NCBI RefSeq assembly: GCF_014118685.1
Contig: NZ_JACFAK010000001.1
Coordinates: 62,001-126,000, forward strand
Source of the DNA: Flaviflexus huanghaiensis
GTDB lineage: Bacteria; Actinomycetota; Actinomycetes; Actinomycetales; Actinomycetaceae
Direction of reading: 5' to 3'
DNA length: 64,000 bases
This document shows, one piece after another, positions 18,005 through 26,708 of this stretch. Position 1 is the first letter of the stretch; the number at the start of each line of letters is the position of its first letter. The position numbers were made by a program, and so were the translations under genes. The notes beneath the pieces are model-generated. The model was not told the origin of the DNA and searched no databases. It saw only the letters and a list, made by a program, of their open reading frames with translations.

Positions 18005-18784
18005 TCAGATGAGGAGAGACCCGGTCATGGCGAGGGTCGTGACAACTTCCCACATGCCGATCGCCTTAGGGGACACTCGCCGGTCGATCTTCCGTGAGTA
18101 GGTGGCGACGGCCCACGTTCGGAAAGTGACGACCCACCAAACGAGTGCGTGGAGTATCGGGACAACTCCCATGACAGCGAGCACTGTGGCCGCGGCGGCG
18201 AACACGGCGTGGTATGCCACCGCCAGCCAGAAGAACCCCTCGTTGCCGCGCTCGCGGATATTGGTCTTGACATAAAAGGCCGTGCCAATGAAGTACGCGG
18301 TGATCGAGGCCGTCGCGAGCCACATCCACTCCCACGCCTCCCAGCCAAAGCGCCCTGTGGGTACAGTGCCGAGCACGGTGGCGAGGTGAAAGGCGACCGG
18401 TGTGAGAAGTCCGGCTGCGACGACAGTGACGGTGTTGTTGATTAGCGAGCGGTCCTTCCGTCTGAGGGACTGGAAGAACGTGATGACGATGAGCGGAAGG
18501 AAGACTGGTACCCAGATGAGGAGCTCGGGTACGAGGATTGCGAGCGGCAGACCCGCGAGCGCTGTGAGCGCACCGTAGACGATGACGGGTGTGCGGTATC
18601 GAGGCTTGCGGCGGGACCGCAACCAGAGCCCTGTTGAGAAGAACGCAAAATAGCCGATCCACCACACGGCGAGCAGGAGCAGATGCTCGAGGTGGAAGGA
18701 GGAGAGGATCGTGCCGACGAAGGGTGGGACGATGATCATCGCCCACGCTCCGTGGTAGTTGGGTACCCAGCCTTTAGAAGCCAT
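18005..18784 (-). CDS. YwiC-like membrane protein
   Basis: A 259-residue membrane protein with eight to nine hydrophobic helices. The N-terminus WVPNYHGAWAMIIVPP is the hallmark of the YwiC-like family. In Bacillus, ywiC lies by the anaerobic nar/fnr genes; no such genes are nearby, and no biochemical role is known. The ATG at 18784 is 5 bases after a good GATAAT box, so the transcript is probably leaderless. A short palindrome overlaps the promoter (see 18790-18811). It is convergent with hisC. Confidence 0.85.
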   Translation of the reverse strand: MASKGWVPNYHGAWAMIIVPPFVGTILSSFHLEHLLLLAVWWIGYFAFFSTGLWLRSRRKPRYRTPVIVYGALTALAGLPLAILVPELLIWVPVFLPLIVITFFQSLRRKDRSLINNTVTVVAAGLLTPVAFHLATVLGTVPTGRFGWEAWEWMWLATASITAYFIGTAFYVKTNIRERGNEGFFWLAVAYHAVFAAAATVLAVMGVVPILHALVWWVVTFRTWAVATYSRKIDRRVSPKAIGMWEVVTTLAMTGSLLI

Positions 18785-18789
18785 ACTTC

Positions 18790-18811
18790 ATTATCACGGA
18801 TTTAATCGTGA
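18790..18811 (-). promoter_or_regulatory. GATAAT -10 box and adjoining palindrome upstream of the YwiC-like gene
   Basis: On the minus strand GATAAT (18795-18790) is the -10. Immediately upstream is the imperfect palindrome TCACG-N8-CGTGA (18794-18811), overlapping the box by two bases. A protein bound there would contact the promoter spacer, so this is a candidate operator. Confidence 0.4.
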
Positions 18812-18894
18812 ACATTTAGGACGATGGGACGCTGCGGCGGAGGTGTCTGCGAGAGGTGAGCGGCTCCGGTTGGCTCTCGTTAGGTCTCGCGCGA

Positions 18895-19728
18895 TCAGAA
18901 GGTCCTTGAACCCGTCCGGTTCACCTCGAAGCCCTTGCCCGACAGTTGCGACCAGCATTCGACCGAGGAGTTGTCTTTCACCTGGCAGGCGAAGTTTTCG
19001 CTGGCGTAGGTGCCGGGCCCGACCTGGTTCTCGGACTGGACCCGCCACGAGCACAGCCCGCTCGCATCCGTCGATTCCTGGACAACAAATGTTTGGGTGT
19101 ACGTCTCGCAAGCGGCAGGCTCGGAGGGGAAAGAATACGAATAGATCGAGCACGCAACTCGGGTGTTCTCGAGTGTGCAGTGGATGTTGCGATTGTCGGT
19201 TGAAAAGTGAGCAATCGTCGCGGCGTCCTCGGGAGCGGGCCGGGCTCTGCTCACCCAGTCAGCGTCCGCGGAGATCTGAGCCAGTTCGAGTGCGGCCTCC
19301 GGGCCTGAGAGGCGGGCCGACAGCTCGAGCGTGAAGTCTTTCGGACACGTGGAGTCGATCCGGCCGAGCGTGTCGATGACGAGCTGGCGATCATCCTCGG
19401 ACAGTCCGCCAGGGGACGCCGCGACAAACTCTGACAGAAGCGCGGCGTCGTTCTCTGCGTTTTCGCACGCAGGCGCGTCGACCATGGCAATGATCGGCTC
19501 TCGTGCGAGTGCGACGGGATCGGTGCTCGAGTCCTCATCGTCAGTTGGCTCGGCCTCCTCATCGTCCGAGCGGACAGAGTCGATGGAGCCTGCCGCCACG
19601 TTGCCTGCTTCCCGGAGGATCGCCGACCAGATGAGGAAGATGATGATCGACAGCATGATCGCCAGGATGATGAGCATGGATTTCACTCCGGCACTCAGGC
19701 CCGTTTTCTCCGGCTCGTTCTCTTTCAT
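18895..19728 (-). CDS. membrane-anchored hypothetical protein with extracytoplasmic Cys-containing domain
   Basis: A 277-residue protein. A short N-terminal cytoplasmic segment is followed by one membrane helix (about residues 17-37), then an acidic Ser/Asp/Glu-rich linker (about 50-75). A helical region with two cysteines follows, and a beta-rich C-terminal part (about 180-277) with several cysteines, for example HCTLENTRVACSIYSYSF and FACQVKDNSSVECWSQL. Paired cysteines suggest disulfides outside the cell. I do not recognise the family; the C-terminal pattern resembles small secreted actinobacterial domains of unknown role. The start ATG 19728 has GAGAGAAG upstream at a longer than usual distance. 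Confidence 0.7.
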   Translation of the reverse strand: MKENEPEKTGLSAGVKSMLIILAIMLSIIIFLIWSAILREAGNVAAGSIDSVRSDDEEAEPTDDEDSSTDPVALAREPIIAMVDAPACENAENDAALLSEFVAASPGGLSEDDRQLVIDTLGRIDSTCPKDFTLELSARLSGPEAALELAQISADADWVSRARPAPEDAATIAHFSTDNRNIHCTLENTRVACSIYSYSFPSEPAACETYTQTFVVQESTDASGLCSWRVQSENQVGPGTYASENFACQVKDNSSVECWSQLSGKGFEVNRTGSRTF

Positions 19729-19749
19729 CTACGCATCCATCTTCTCTCC

Positions 19750-19767
19750 CCCGCCGTTCGCGGCGGG
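19750..19767 (-). terminator. hairpin after the CopD/CtaG gene
   Basis: A 7-base-pair stem (CCCGCCG 19750-19756 with CGGCGGG 19761-19767) is closed by a TTCG loop, 35 bases past the stop of the CopD/CtaG gene. There is no T run, so termination is plausible rather than certain. Confidence 0.4.
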
Positions 19768-19801
19768 ATGAGTCAATCTTGGCACAGGTCCCGTACTCGG
19801 G

Positions 19802-21796
19802 TCATTTTCCGCCCCGTGCCCGGGCCGCGAGCATCTCGTTGTACGCCTTCAGCTCAGCATCGTCATCCCGATCAGCGCGCCGATCGATCTGCTTCGCCTG
19901 CTTGTCCTCCGACATGCTCCACGCGATGGCGACGGCGATAGCGAGAGCAACGGTCGGGAACTCGCCGATTCCCCATGTGACGGCGCCGCCGACTTCCTGA
20001 TCCGCCAGAGCGTCCACGCCCCACGGCAGCCCCAACCATCCGAAGAATTCGTTCGCGAGCACGCTCGTCGAGGAAATGACAGCGATTCCGAAGAAAGCAT
20101 GGAACGCCATCGTCGCGAAGAGGAGAACAAGCCGCAGTGCATAGGGTGGACGCTTCGGACCGGGGTCGATCCCGATGAGAGCGTTTGCGAACATGTACCC
20201 GGCTAGCGTGAAGTGAGCGACCATGAGCAGGTGTCCGACATGGGTTGTGAGAGACACGGCGAAGAGGCCCGTGAAGTAGAAGAGAATGAGGGAGCCCGCG
20301 AAGTTCATAGCGGCAATGATCGGATGAGCCCAGAATGCGCCGTAGCGTGAGTGGGCGACAGCGAGAAGGATTTCCCGGCCGCCTCGGGACCCGTCGGTGC
20401 GCGCTGGCACCGCTCGCGCCATGAGAGACACCGGCGCCCCGAGGACCATGAGAATCGGGATGACCATGGCGAGCATCATGTGCATGAACATGTGGGCCGA
20501 GAACAGGACTGCCCCATACACGGTCGGCCCGCCGTTCGTGATCCAGAAGAACACGATCATGCCGAGCACCCACGAGAGAGCCCGGGGGCTTGACCACGCA
20601 TCACCGCGGCGTCGCAGGCGCGCCACCCAGCGCACGTACTGCACGATGCCGAGCACGGCAACGAGCGCGAGGATTGGCTCGAGCCGCCACTGGGTGAGGT
20701 AGCTGATGGTCTCCGGGTATGGCGGCACGGGGTTCTGGGACAGGAGGAACGTCGGGGAGGGATCGGGGACCGGATCCTGCGGTACGGGCGGTGCCGAGTT
20801 CCCGAGTGCGGCAGCGATCCCGATAATTCCCGCCATGAGGATTCCTTCGCCGACCGCGATGCGGGTAAATGGCCGCGGAGTTGTTTCAATGACGGCGATG
20901 GTGCGCCGGCGGTGCATGAGGCCGGCGAGGGCGAGCACGCCGGTTGCGAGGATCTTCGCGAGCAGGAGCCGACCGTAGCTTGTCGTCACAAGTTCGCCGA
21001 TGGAGTTGAATCGGATGAGGCTGGCGAGAAAGCCCGAATAGACGGTGAGGCCCACCGCCCATCCCGCAATCGTCGAGTAACGCTGCACGTACGAGGTGAG
21101 GCGGCGCTGCCGGGAAGCTGTCATGAGGAAGGCGATGAGACCCCCCGCCCATGCGCTCATCGCCAGCAGATGGATGTACATCGATGACACGGCGAGAGTA
21201 TGGGAGGCGGCTCCCGATGCGTGCCCGGTCAGGGCGATCGGCACCATGGCGACGGCGGAGAGAGCGGCGCCCCACGCAGCTCCACCGAGCGTGGAAACGA
21301 TGACGGCGACGATCGAGACGAGAATGGTGAGGATGATGGACCACGTCATGATTTGGCCCAGCTCGATCGCGGTCATGAACTGCCACAGGCCGGGTCCGAG
21401 CGCGGGGGAGGTGAGTTCGACTCCGCCGACTTGTGAGTACGTGACGATGAGGAGTGCGCTCTCGACGATCGGCCAGAGAACGGCCGCGGTGCGAGAGAAT
21501 CGCATGATCCGCGCCCATTCAGGCGAGTCGTAGGTGACCTTCTTCCTCGGCCTTTCCAGCATCGTCGGGGAGTAGACAGTCGCCGCGATGAGAAAGCCGC
21601 CGAGCGCCAGCGCTGCCGTGAAGTCTCGAGCGTACGTGAGGATCGGGACCGCCCACCGAGTTGCCGCCCCCGGATCCGCGAGAAGCGCTTCGGCGTAGAT
21701 CCCGGTGGTGAGACCAGCGATGATCGTGGCGAACACGCCACCGATGATCGGCCAGGAGATTCCAGCGGGATTGAGCAGGCGTAGGGTAGTGGTCAC
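19802..21796 (-). CDS. CopD / cytochrome c oxidase assembly (CtaG-like) fusion membrane protein
   Basis: A 664-residue membrane protein with about 15 helices. The N-terminal half (about residues 1-310) resembles CopD copper-import proteins, with the ITGHASGAASHTLAVSSMYIHLLAMSAW region holding conserved histidines; the C-terminal half (about 360-640) resembles the caa3-type oxidase assembly factor CtaG, with the motifs FSAHMFMHMMLAMV and TTHVGHLLMVAHFTLAG. This fusion is common in actinobacteria and links copper uptake with cytochrome oxidase copper loading. The frame is open to 21880, but GTG 21796 is preferred: TACCCT sits 6 bases upstream and the extra residues overlap the divergent gene. 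It is probably copper regulated (see 21795-21808). Confidence 0.88.
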   Translation of the reverse strand: MTTTLRLLNPAGISWPIIGGVFATIIAGLTTGIYAEALLADPGAATRWAVPILTYARDFTAALALGGFLIAATVYSPTMLERPRKKVTYDSPEWARIMRFSRTAAVLWPIVESALLIVTYSQVGGVELTSPALGPGLWQFMTAIELGQIMTWSIILTILVSIVAVIVSTLGGAAWGAALSAVAMVPIALTGHASGAASHTLAVSSMYIHLLAMSAWAGGLIAFLMTASRQRRLTSYVQRYSTIAGWAVGLTVYSGFLASLIRFNSIGELVTTSYGRLLLAKILATGVLALAGLMHRRRTIAVIETTPRPFTRIAVGEGILMAGIIGIAAALGNSAPPVPQDPVPDPSPTFLLSQNPVPPYPETISYLTQWRLEPILALVAVLGIVQYVRWVARLRRRGDAWSSPRALSWVLGMIVFFWITNGGPTVYGAVLFSAHMFMHMMLAMVIPILMVLGAPVSLMARAVPARTDGSRGGREILLAVAHSRYGAFWAHPIIAAMNFAGSLILFYFTGLFAVSLTTHVGHLLMVAHFTLAGYMFANALIGIDPGPKRPPYALRLVLLFATMAFHAFFGIAVISSTSVLANEFFGWLGLPWGVDALADQEVGGAVTWGIGEFPTVALAIAVAIAWSMSEDKQAKQIDRRADRDDDAELKAYNEMLAARARGGK

Positions 21797-21808
21797 CCTA
21801 TAAGGGTA
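21795..21808 (-). promoter_or_regulatory. promoter and CsoR-like palindrome at the CopD/CtaG start
   Basis: The minus strand reads TACCCTTATAGGGT from 21808 to 21795. TACCCT is the -10 box, 6 bases from GTG 21796, and the stretch forms a palindrome with ACCCT and AGGGT arms. A further AGGGT half-site lies at 21783-21787. CsoR-type copper repressors bind TACCC/GGGTA palindromes, so this is a candidate copper operator by resemblance only. Confidence 0.35.
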
Positions 21809-21859
21809 TGTCCTGTGGCAGGTGAGCGTGATGCAATGAAGGGCGGCGAGGGGAGAGAC

Positions 21860-22855
21860 ATGCAGGTCGCGAACGGACAAATCTCGATCGAGGAGATGAC
21901 GAAAGCCCGCGAGGCACTCGCGCGGATTGGGGAGATCTTCTCAGCGACCGTCGTCGGCCAGGACGCCCTCTATCGCGCCCTCATTGTCGCCCTCATGGCC
22001 CGTGGGCACGTCCTGCTCGAATCAGTTCCGGGGCTGGCGAAGACAACGGCCGCGGTCACCCTGTCGAAGGCGATCTCCGGAGCCTTCTCCCGCATTCAGT
22101 GCACCCCGGACCTCATGCCGAACGATATCGTCGGCACTCAGATCTACACGTATGAGACGGGCACGTTCTCGACTCAGCTGGGCCCGGTCCACGCGAACAT
22201 GGTGCTGTTGGATGAGATTAACCGGTCGTCTGCGAAGACACAGTCGGCAATGCTTGAGGCGATGCAGGAACGACAAACGTCGATCGGTGGGACGATCTAT
22301 CAGCTGCCCGACCCGTTCATGGTGCTCGCCACTCAGAACCCCGTCGACGAAGAGGGAACGTACATCCTCCCCGAGGCGCAGATGGACAGGTTCCTCCTCA
22401 AGGAGGTTCTCACGTATCCGAGCCCGTCTGAAGAGATTGACATCCTTACGAAGAGTGCGGAGAGGGACTTCGGACAGTCGCTGGCAGAGCCGGTCACGAC
22501 AGATGACGTCCTGTTCCTCCAGTCCATCGCAGACCGAGTGTACGTCGACCAGTCGATCAAGGCGTACATTGTTGCCCTCATCAACACAACGCGCGGGGGC
22601 GGGCCCCGCCCCATCCCCGACATCGTCCATCATGTCCGTGTTGGCTCCTCGCCCCGCGGATCTCTCGCCCTCATGAGAGTCGGCCAAGCGCATGCCCTCC
22701 TCTCGGGCAGGAACTACGTGGTACCGGACGATATCCGGGTCATGAGGTACTCCGTGCTCCGGCATCGCCTCATCCGAACCTATGACGCGCTCGCGGCAGG
22801 TATCCCCGCAGAGCACATCATTGACGACGTCTTTCGGGCGGTGCCCGCGCCATGA
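21860..22855 (+). CDS. MoxR family AAA+ ATPase
   Basis: A 331-residue AAA+ ATPase of the MoxR group. Walker A SVPGLAKTT is near residue 59, Walker B MVLLDEINRSSAKTQSAM near 117 and sensor ATQNPVDEEGTYILPEAQMDRF near 160. MoxR proteins act as chaperone-like partners of vWA proteins in enzyme or envelope-complex maturation. The frame begins at GTG 21815, but ATG 21860 has a GAGGGGAGA Shine-Dalgarno site 4 bases upstream and fits family starts. It is first of six coupled genes ending at 26707; the next gene overlaps by 4 bases. Confidence 0.9.
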   Translation: MQVANGQISIEEMTKAREALARIGEIFSATVVGQDALYRALIVALMARGHVLLESVPGLAKTTAAVTLSKAISGAFSRIQCTPDLMPNDIVGTQIYTYETGTFSTQLGPVHANMVLLDEINRSSAKTQSAMLEAMQERQTSIGGTIYQLPDPFMVLATQNPVDEEGTYILPEAQMDRFLLKEVLTYPSPSEEIDILTKSAERDFGQSLAEPVTTDDVLFLQSIADRVYVDQSIKAYIVALINTTRGGGPRPIPDIVHHVRVGSSPRGSLALMRVGQAHALLSGRNYVVPDDIRVMRYSVLRHRLIRTYDALAAGIPAEHIIDDVFRAVPAP

Positions 22856-23742
22856 GGCGCAGGGGGAATGTTGCCTCCCGCATGGCTCTCGTGCGGGCCA
22901 GACTCGAGCTGCCGACAATCCGCCGCGCAGCCGGCCAGTCCGAGGGACAGCATTCCTCTATCTACACCGGTCACGGCATCGACTTCGACGACCAGGTCGA
23001 CTACGAGGTCGGCGATGAAGTCTCTGCCATTGACTGGAAATCGTCCGCCCGGGCGGGCCGGCCGATCATACGACGCTTCGAGCGCGAATCAGACGTGTTC
23101 ACTCACCTTGTCCTGGATACGGGGATTGAGATGTTAGCGGCGGCCCCCTCCGGCGAACGGAAATCCGATATCGCCCTGTGGGCCGCCGACGTTCTCGCCT
23201 ATCTCGGCTCGAGCCGCGGAGACAGGCTCGGTCTCGTGTGGGGCGATGCCGTCTCGGGTGGTGCGATACCGGCCCGGCACGGCCGTGACCATCTCGAGTT
23301 CCTCCTCAATCGTGCCGCGAGTGCATTCGAGCAGGCGCGTGCGGGTAGCGACGTCGCCGGATTGCTCGACCGAGTTCTCACACTCACGCGCCAGCGCTCC
23401 CTCATAGTTCTCGTGACTGACGAGGCATGGCCCCAGCCGACCGACGTCGATGTTCTGCGCAGGGTGCGGGCCCGCCACGAGCTTCTCGTCGTTCGTGTCG
23501 CTGACATGCCGATGACGGCGGAGCATGATGAGATGGTCGACATCGGCCAGGGCGTCGCCTTGCCTGCCTATGTCCGGCGCGACCGGGAGGTGGCCCGTAT
23601 GCTCGCCGAGCAGCGGGCGGCTCTCATGGAAGGCTCGCGCGGGCTACTGAGAGCACATCGTGTCAAGCAGGCTGTCATCTCTTCATCCGATGACGCGGTT
23701 CCGGTCATTGTTGAGACTCTCCGCAGGGGCATCCGTGGCTGA
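22852..23742 (+). CDS. DUF58 domain protein
   Basis: A 296-residue cytosolic protein with the DUF58 signature GIDFDDQVDYEVGDEVSAIDWKSSAR near residues 42-67 and a vWA-like fold downstream (FTHLVLDTGIEMLAA near residue 85). DUF58 proteins almost always sit next to MoxR. The start overlaps the moxR stop by 4 bases (ATGA). The role, presumably as an adaptor in the MoxR-vWA machinery, is inferred from family context. Confidence 0.9.
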   Translation: MRRRGNVASRMALVRARLELPTIRRAAGQSEGQHSSIYTGHGIDFDDQVDYEVGDEVSAIDWKSSARAGRPIIRRFERESDVFTHLVLDTGIEMLAAAPSGERKSDIALWAADVLAYLGSSRGDRLGLVWGDAVSGGAIPARHGRDHLEFLLNRAASAFEQARAGSDVAGLLDRVLTLTRQRSLIVLVTDEAWPQPTDVDVLRRVRARHELLVVRVADMPMTAEHDEMVDIGQGVALPAYVRRDREVARMLAEQRAALMEGSRGLLRAHRVKQAVISSSDDAVPVIVETLRRGIRG

Positions 23743-24157
23743 CTTTCTTGCCCCTCCGTTTGGACCGCCCGTGCTGTTCCTCATCATGACTGGCGGTCTT
23801 CTCATTCTTTTTGCGCTGTGGCTGGGGTGGCGGATTTCGCAACTACGGGTCCAACCCCGCCTCACTCCCATTCGTATCCGCACATGGCAGACGACGATAG
23901 ATGACGCCATGGCTCGGCATGGCGGGGATCCGAGGGTTGCGGCCCTTGCTCTCGCACAGGTGCTTCGCGACTGGGGTGGCGAGTTGTGGGGCGTGCCGAT
24001 GGCGAGCATGACCGCGGGAGAAATCGAGGCGGTGACCGGACGTGCGAGCTTCGCGCGGCTCGTCAGGCAGCTCGAGGAGCCGTCATTCAGCCCATCTGGG
24101 CAGGCCAGCGTTGAGCAGCTCGCCGCGGCCGCGAAGGCGGAGGTCGGATCATGGTGA
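23735..24157 (+). CDS. small single-helix membrane protein of the MoxR operon
   Basis: A 140-residue protein with one membrane helix near the N-terminus (about residues 10-32) and a cytosolic helical domain with WQTTIDDAMARHGGDPRVAALAL and FARLVRQLEEPSFSPSG. DUF4129-like or BatD-like roles are possible, but I see no clear family. The frame is open from 23660; GTG 23735 is chosen because it overlaps the DUF58 stop by 8 bases, starting the hydrophobic segment promptly. It overlaps the next gene by 7 bases. Confidence 0.75.
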   Translation: MADFLAPPFGPPVLFLIMTGGLLILFALWLGWRISQLRVQPRLTPIRIRTWQTTIDDAMARHGGDPRVAALALAQVLRDWGGELWGVPMASMTAGEIEAVTGRASFARLVRQLEEPSFSPSGQASVEQLAAAAKAEVGSW

Positions 24158-25152
24158 ACCCGTGGGCCCTCGCCCTGCCCCTCCTCCTTCTCGTCATCGT
24201 CGCAGTCAGGTGGTCGACACCGCCCAGTCGGGACACGGTCTTCGTCGCCAATACGATGCGGGGCAGGCTGCTGCCGCGATACCAGTCGCGGTTGCGGCGC
24301 CTGCGGGTCGCAGGAGCTTTGTCGTTCGGTGTCCTCGCAACCGTCGCCGTTGCCTCATCGGTCCTTGTTGCCCGCCCGCACTCGGGCGAGATGTGGGACG
24401 AGGAGCTCGCCTCACGCGATATCGTCCTCTGTCTCGATGTCTCCGGCTCCGTCTTTGGTTTTGGGTCGGAAGTCATGGAGGCGTTCGCGGACATGGTCGA
24501 GGAGTTTCAGGGGGAACGAGTTTCACTCATCATCTGGAACTCCAACTCCCGGGTCGTCTTCCCGCTCACCGACGACTATGAGCTCATCCGCGCGACGCTC
24601 CTAGAGGGCGCTCAAGCGTTGCGGGCCGTGCCATACACCGACGCCCCTGCGGACCCAGAGGCGTTCTACAGCTTCACGGCGGGAACGTTCATCACGAGCA
24701 CGGGCGGCGCTTCCCTTGTCGGTGACGGCCTCGTCAACTGCGCCCTGCAATTCGACCGTCCGGAGGAGGAGCGTTCACGCAGTGTCATCCTCGCGACCGA
24801 CAATGAGGTAGCAACGCCTGAGGCGCAAATTTACACTCTGCCCGAGGCGGTGCGCTTCGCGGATGAGCGCGGGGTCATGATGCACGGCATGTACATCCAA
24901 ACCTATTACGGCGTCGACAATGATGACGCCCGGCAGTTGCAGTCAGAGATGGAGGCGGCCGGAGGCTACTATCTTGTTGCTGGCGACCGGCAAGCAGCGG
25001 CTGAGCTACTGGAACAGATCCAAGCCCAGCAGGCGGTTGCCCTCGAAGCTGACCCGGTCATGATCGCGCTCGACAATCCTGGTTCGTGGCCGATACTCGC
25101 GACCGCCGGCGTTGGTCTTCTCCTCGTGCTCGGATGGCGGTTCCGGCTTTGA
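24151..25152 (+). CDS. vWA domain membrane protein (BatA-like)
   Basis: A 333-residue protein with N-terminal hydrophobic segments (about 5-20 and 50-72), a vWA domain (about 85-310) and a C-terminal helix (about 313-330). The MIDAS starts with DVSGS near residue 96; later Asp-bearing LATDNEV completes the site. The expected middle Thr position sits in GTFITSTGGASLVGDGL, so metal binding looks plausible but not textbook. BatA/BatB-like vWA proteins present a metal-dependent binding face outside the cell. Coupled tightly to its neighbours. Confidence 0.82.
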   Translation: MVNPWALALPLLLLVIVAVRWSTPPSRDTVFVANTMRGRLLPRYQSRLRRLRVAGALSFGVLATVAVASSVLVARPHSGEMWDEELASRDIVLCLDVSGSVFGFGSEVMEAFADMVEEFQGERVSLIIWNSNSRVVFPLTDDYELIRATLLEGAQALRAVPYTDAPADPEAFYSFTAGTFITSTGGASLVGDGLVNCALQFDRPEEERSRSVILATDNEVATPEAQIYTLPEAVRFADERGVMMHGMYIQTYYGVDNDDARQLQSEMEAAGGYYLVAGDRQAAAELLEQIQAQQAVALEADPVMIALDNPGSWPILATAGVGLLLVLGWRFRL

Positions 25153-25157
25153 CGCTC

Positions 25158-26126
25158 ATGATGATGTGGCCGTGGTGGGCCACCCTTGCCATGACCCTGT
25201 CGCTCGCGGGGCTGTGCGTTGCTGGCTGGCGGCGGTCCGGGGATACGGCGACGTGGGTGAGGCGTAGCCTCATGGTCGTCGCGGTCGCCCTGCTTGGGCT
25301 CACCCCAGCCACTCACATCACAACCCAGGAACGAGCCTCGAACGCCGATTACTTCTTCGTTGTTGACCTCACCGGATCCATGGCGGCAGAGGACTTCGAC
25401 GGCAACGAGCAGCGTCTGACCGGTGCCAAAGCTGACATGTCTGACATCATCGCCGCCAATCCGGGCGGTCGATACTCCGTCATAGGTTTTTCATCTACCG
25501 CCACCGAGCAGTTGCCGTTGACGACAGACTCCCGGGCGATGCTCGCCTGGGTGGAGACCGCCCGCAGGGAATCGACGAACTTCTCGCAGGGCTCCTCCCT
25601 CGGCCGCCCTGCGCCCGTGCTTAAAGCGGCCCTGCAACGGGCCGCTGAGAACAACCCTGAGAACGTCCGCATCGTCCTGTTCTTCAGCGACGGGGAGAAC
25701 ACGGACAGCGAAGCGGACGAGGTTGACTACGGCTCGCTTGCAGATTTCGTTGATGACGGTGTTGTCTTTGGGTACGGCACCGAAACTGGCGGGCCGATGC
25801 TCCGATCCTCGTGGGGCACAGACGACCGAGGGATCTACATCGAAGATCCCGAGACCGCGGAGAACGCGATCTCCCGCATCGACGAAGAGAATCTGCGTGC
25901 CCTCGCGGACCAGCTCGGCATCGACTATGTTCACAGGGATTCACCGGGAGGTGCCGGTGACCTCGTCGCGAGCATCCCGGTCGACCTCATCGCCGCTGAC
26001 GGCAGAGATGACCGACGCAACCTCAACCCGGTCCTGTGGCCAATCGGTCTTGCGCTGTTCGGATTGGTTGGGTGGGAGCTGTGGCACCTCGTCCCGCAGG
26101 TGGCCGCCCTGAGGAGGTCGCGATGA
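25158..26126 (+). CDS. vWA domain membrane protein (BatB-like)
   Basis: A 322-residue protein with two N-terminal helices, a vWA domain (about residues 65-290) and a C-terminal helix followed by a basic end. MIDAS residues appear in VVDLTGSMAAEDF near residue 72 and FFSDGEN near 178. The start is uncertain: ATG 25158 lies 6 bases after the previous stop, while ATG 25134 and TTG 25149 are in frame and overlap it. It forms a pair with the preceding vWA protein, as in Bat operons of other bacteria. Confidence 0.8.
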   Translation: MMMWPWWATLAMTLSLAGLCVAGWRRSGDTATWVRRSLMVVAVALLGLTPATHITTQERASNADYFFVVDLTGSMAAEDFDGNEQRLTGAKADMSDIIAANPGGRYSVIGFSSTATEQLPLTTDSRAMLAWVETARRESTNFSQGSSLGRPAPVLKAALQRAAENNPENVRIVLFFSDGENTDSEADEVDYGSLADFVDDGVVFGYGTETGGPMLRSSWGTDDRGIYIEDPETAENAISRIDEENLRALADQLGIDYVHRDSPGGAGDLVASIPVDLIAADGRDDRRNLNPVLWPIGLALFGLVGWELWHLVPQVAALRRSR

Positions 26127-26707
26127 GAACACATCACGTTGCGACCGCCGTCATTGGCACACTTATCATCTCTCTCGCGGTGTGGGCTCTCGCTATGTGG
26201 GCGACGATGGAGCTCGGCAGGGTCGCATACGAGAACGGCGACTACGAGACGGCGGAGCGCCGCTTCGAGACAGCTGGTCGGATCACTCTTTTTGAACCGT
26301 GGCGCCCCGCCTTCGGGCAGGGCACCGCTCTTCTCGCCCAGGGAAAGACCACCCCCGGCATCCTCAGACTCGAACATGCGCTTGAGGATGTTCCGAAAGC
26401 GGATGAGATCGACGGTGTGAAGGACCCGAACTCCTACGAATGTGTCGTGCGCGCCAATCTCTACCTGGGATATGCGGATGCCGGGAGGGAAGAGGAGGCG
26501 AGTTCTGTCATCGACTCATGCCCAAATCCTGACCCGACGGCCGTCAGCACCGACAGTGAAGAGGAGACCGGTGAAGAGCCAGCGGAACCATCTGATGAGG
26601 TGGATCCGCAACTGGAGGAGCTCGAAGAGCGCAACGAGGACAGCCGCCGTCAGAGACAGGACGAGATGGAATGGAGCGGCGGCGGAGGATCCGGTCAGAA
26701 CTGGTGA
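26123..26707 (+). CDS. TPR-like membrane protein (BatC-like)
   Basis: A 194-residue protein with one N-terminal helix (about 8-28), a repeat-rich helical part with a TPR-like ARVAYENGDYETAERRFETAGR motif near residue 35 and YLGYADAGREEEASSVI near 115, then an acidic, Glu/Asp-rich tail ending in GGGGSGQNW. Bat operons often end with a TPR protein that scaffolds the vWA pair. GAGGAGG precedes ATG 26123, which overlaps the upstream stop by 4 bases. It is convergent with the TetR gene, one base apart. Confidence 0.78.
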   Translation: MRTHHVATAVIGTLIISLAVWALAMWATMELGRVAYENGDYETAERRFETAGRITLFEPWRPAFGQGTALLAQGKTTPGILRLEHALEDVPKADEIDGVKDPNSYECVVRANLYLGYADAGREEEASSVIDSCPNPDPTAVSTDSEEETGEEPAEPSDEVDPQLEELEERNEDSRRQRQDEMEWSGGGGSGQNW

Positions 26708-26708
26708 A

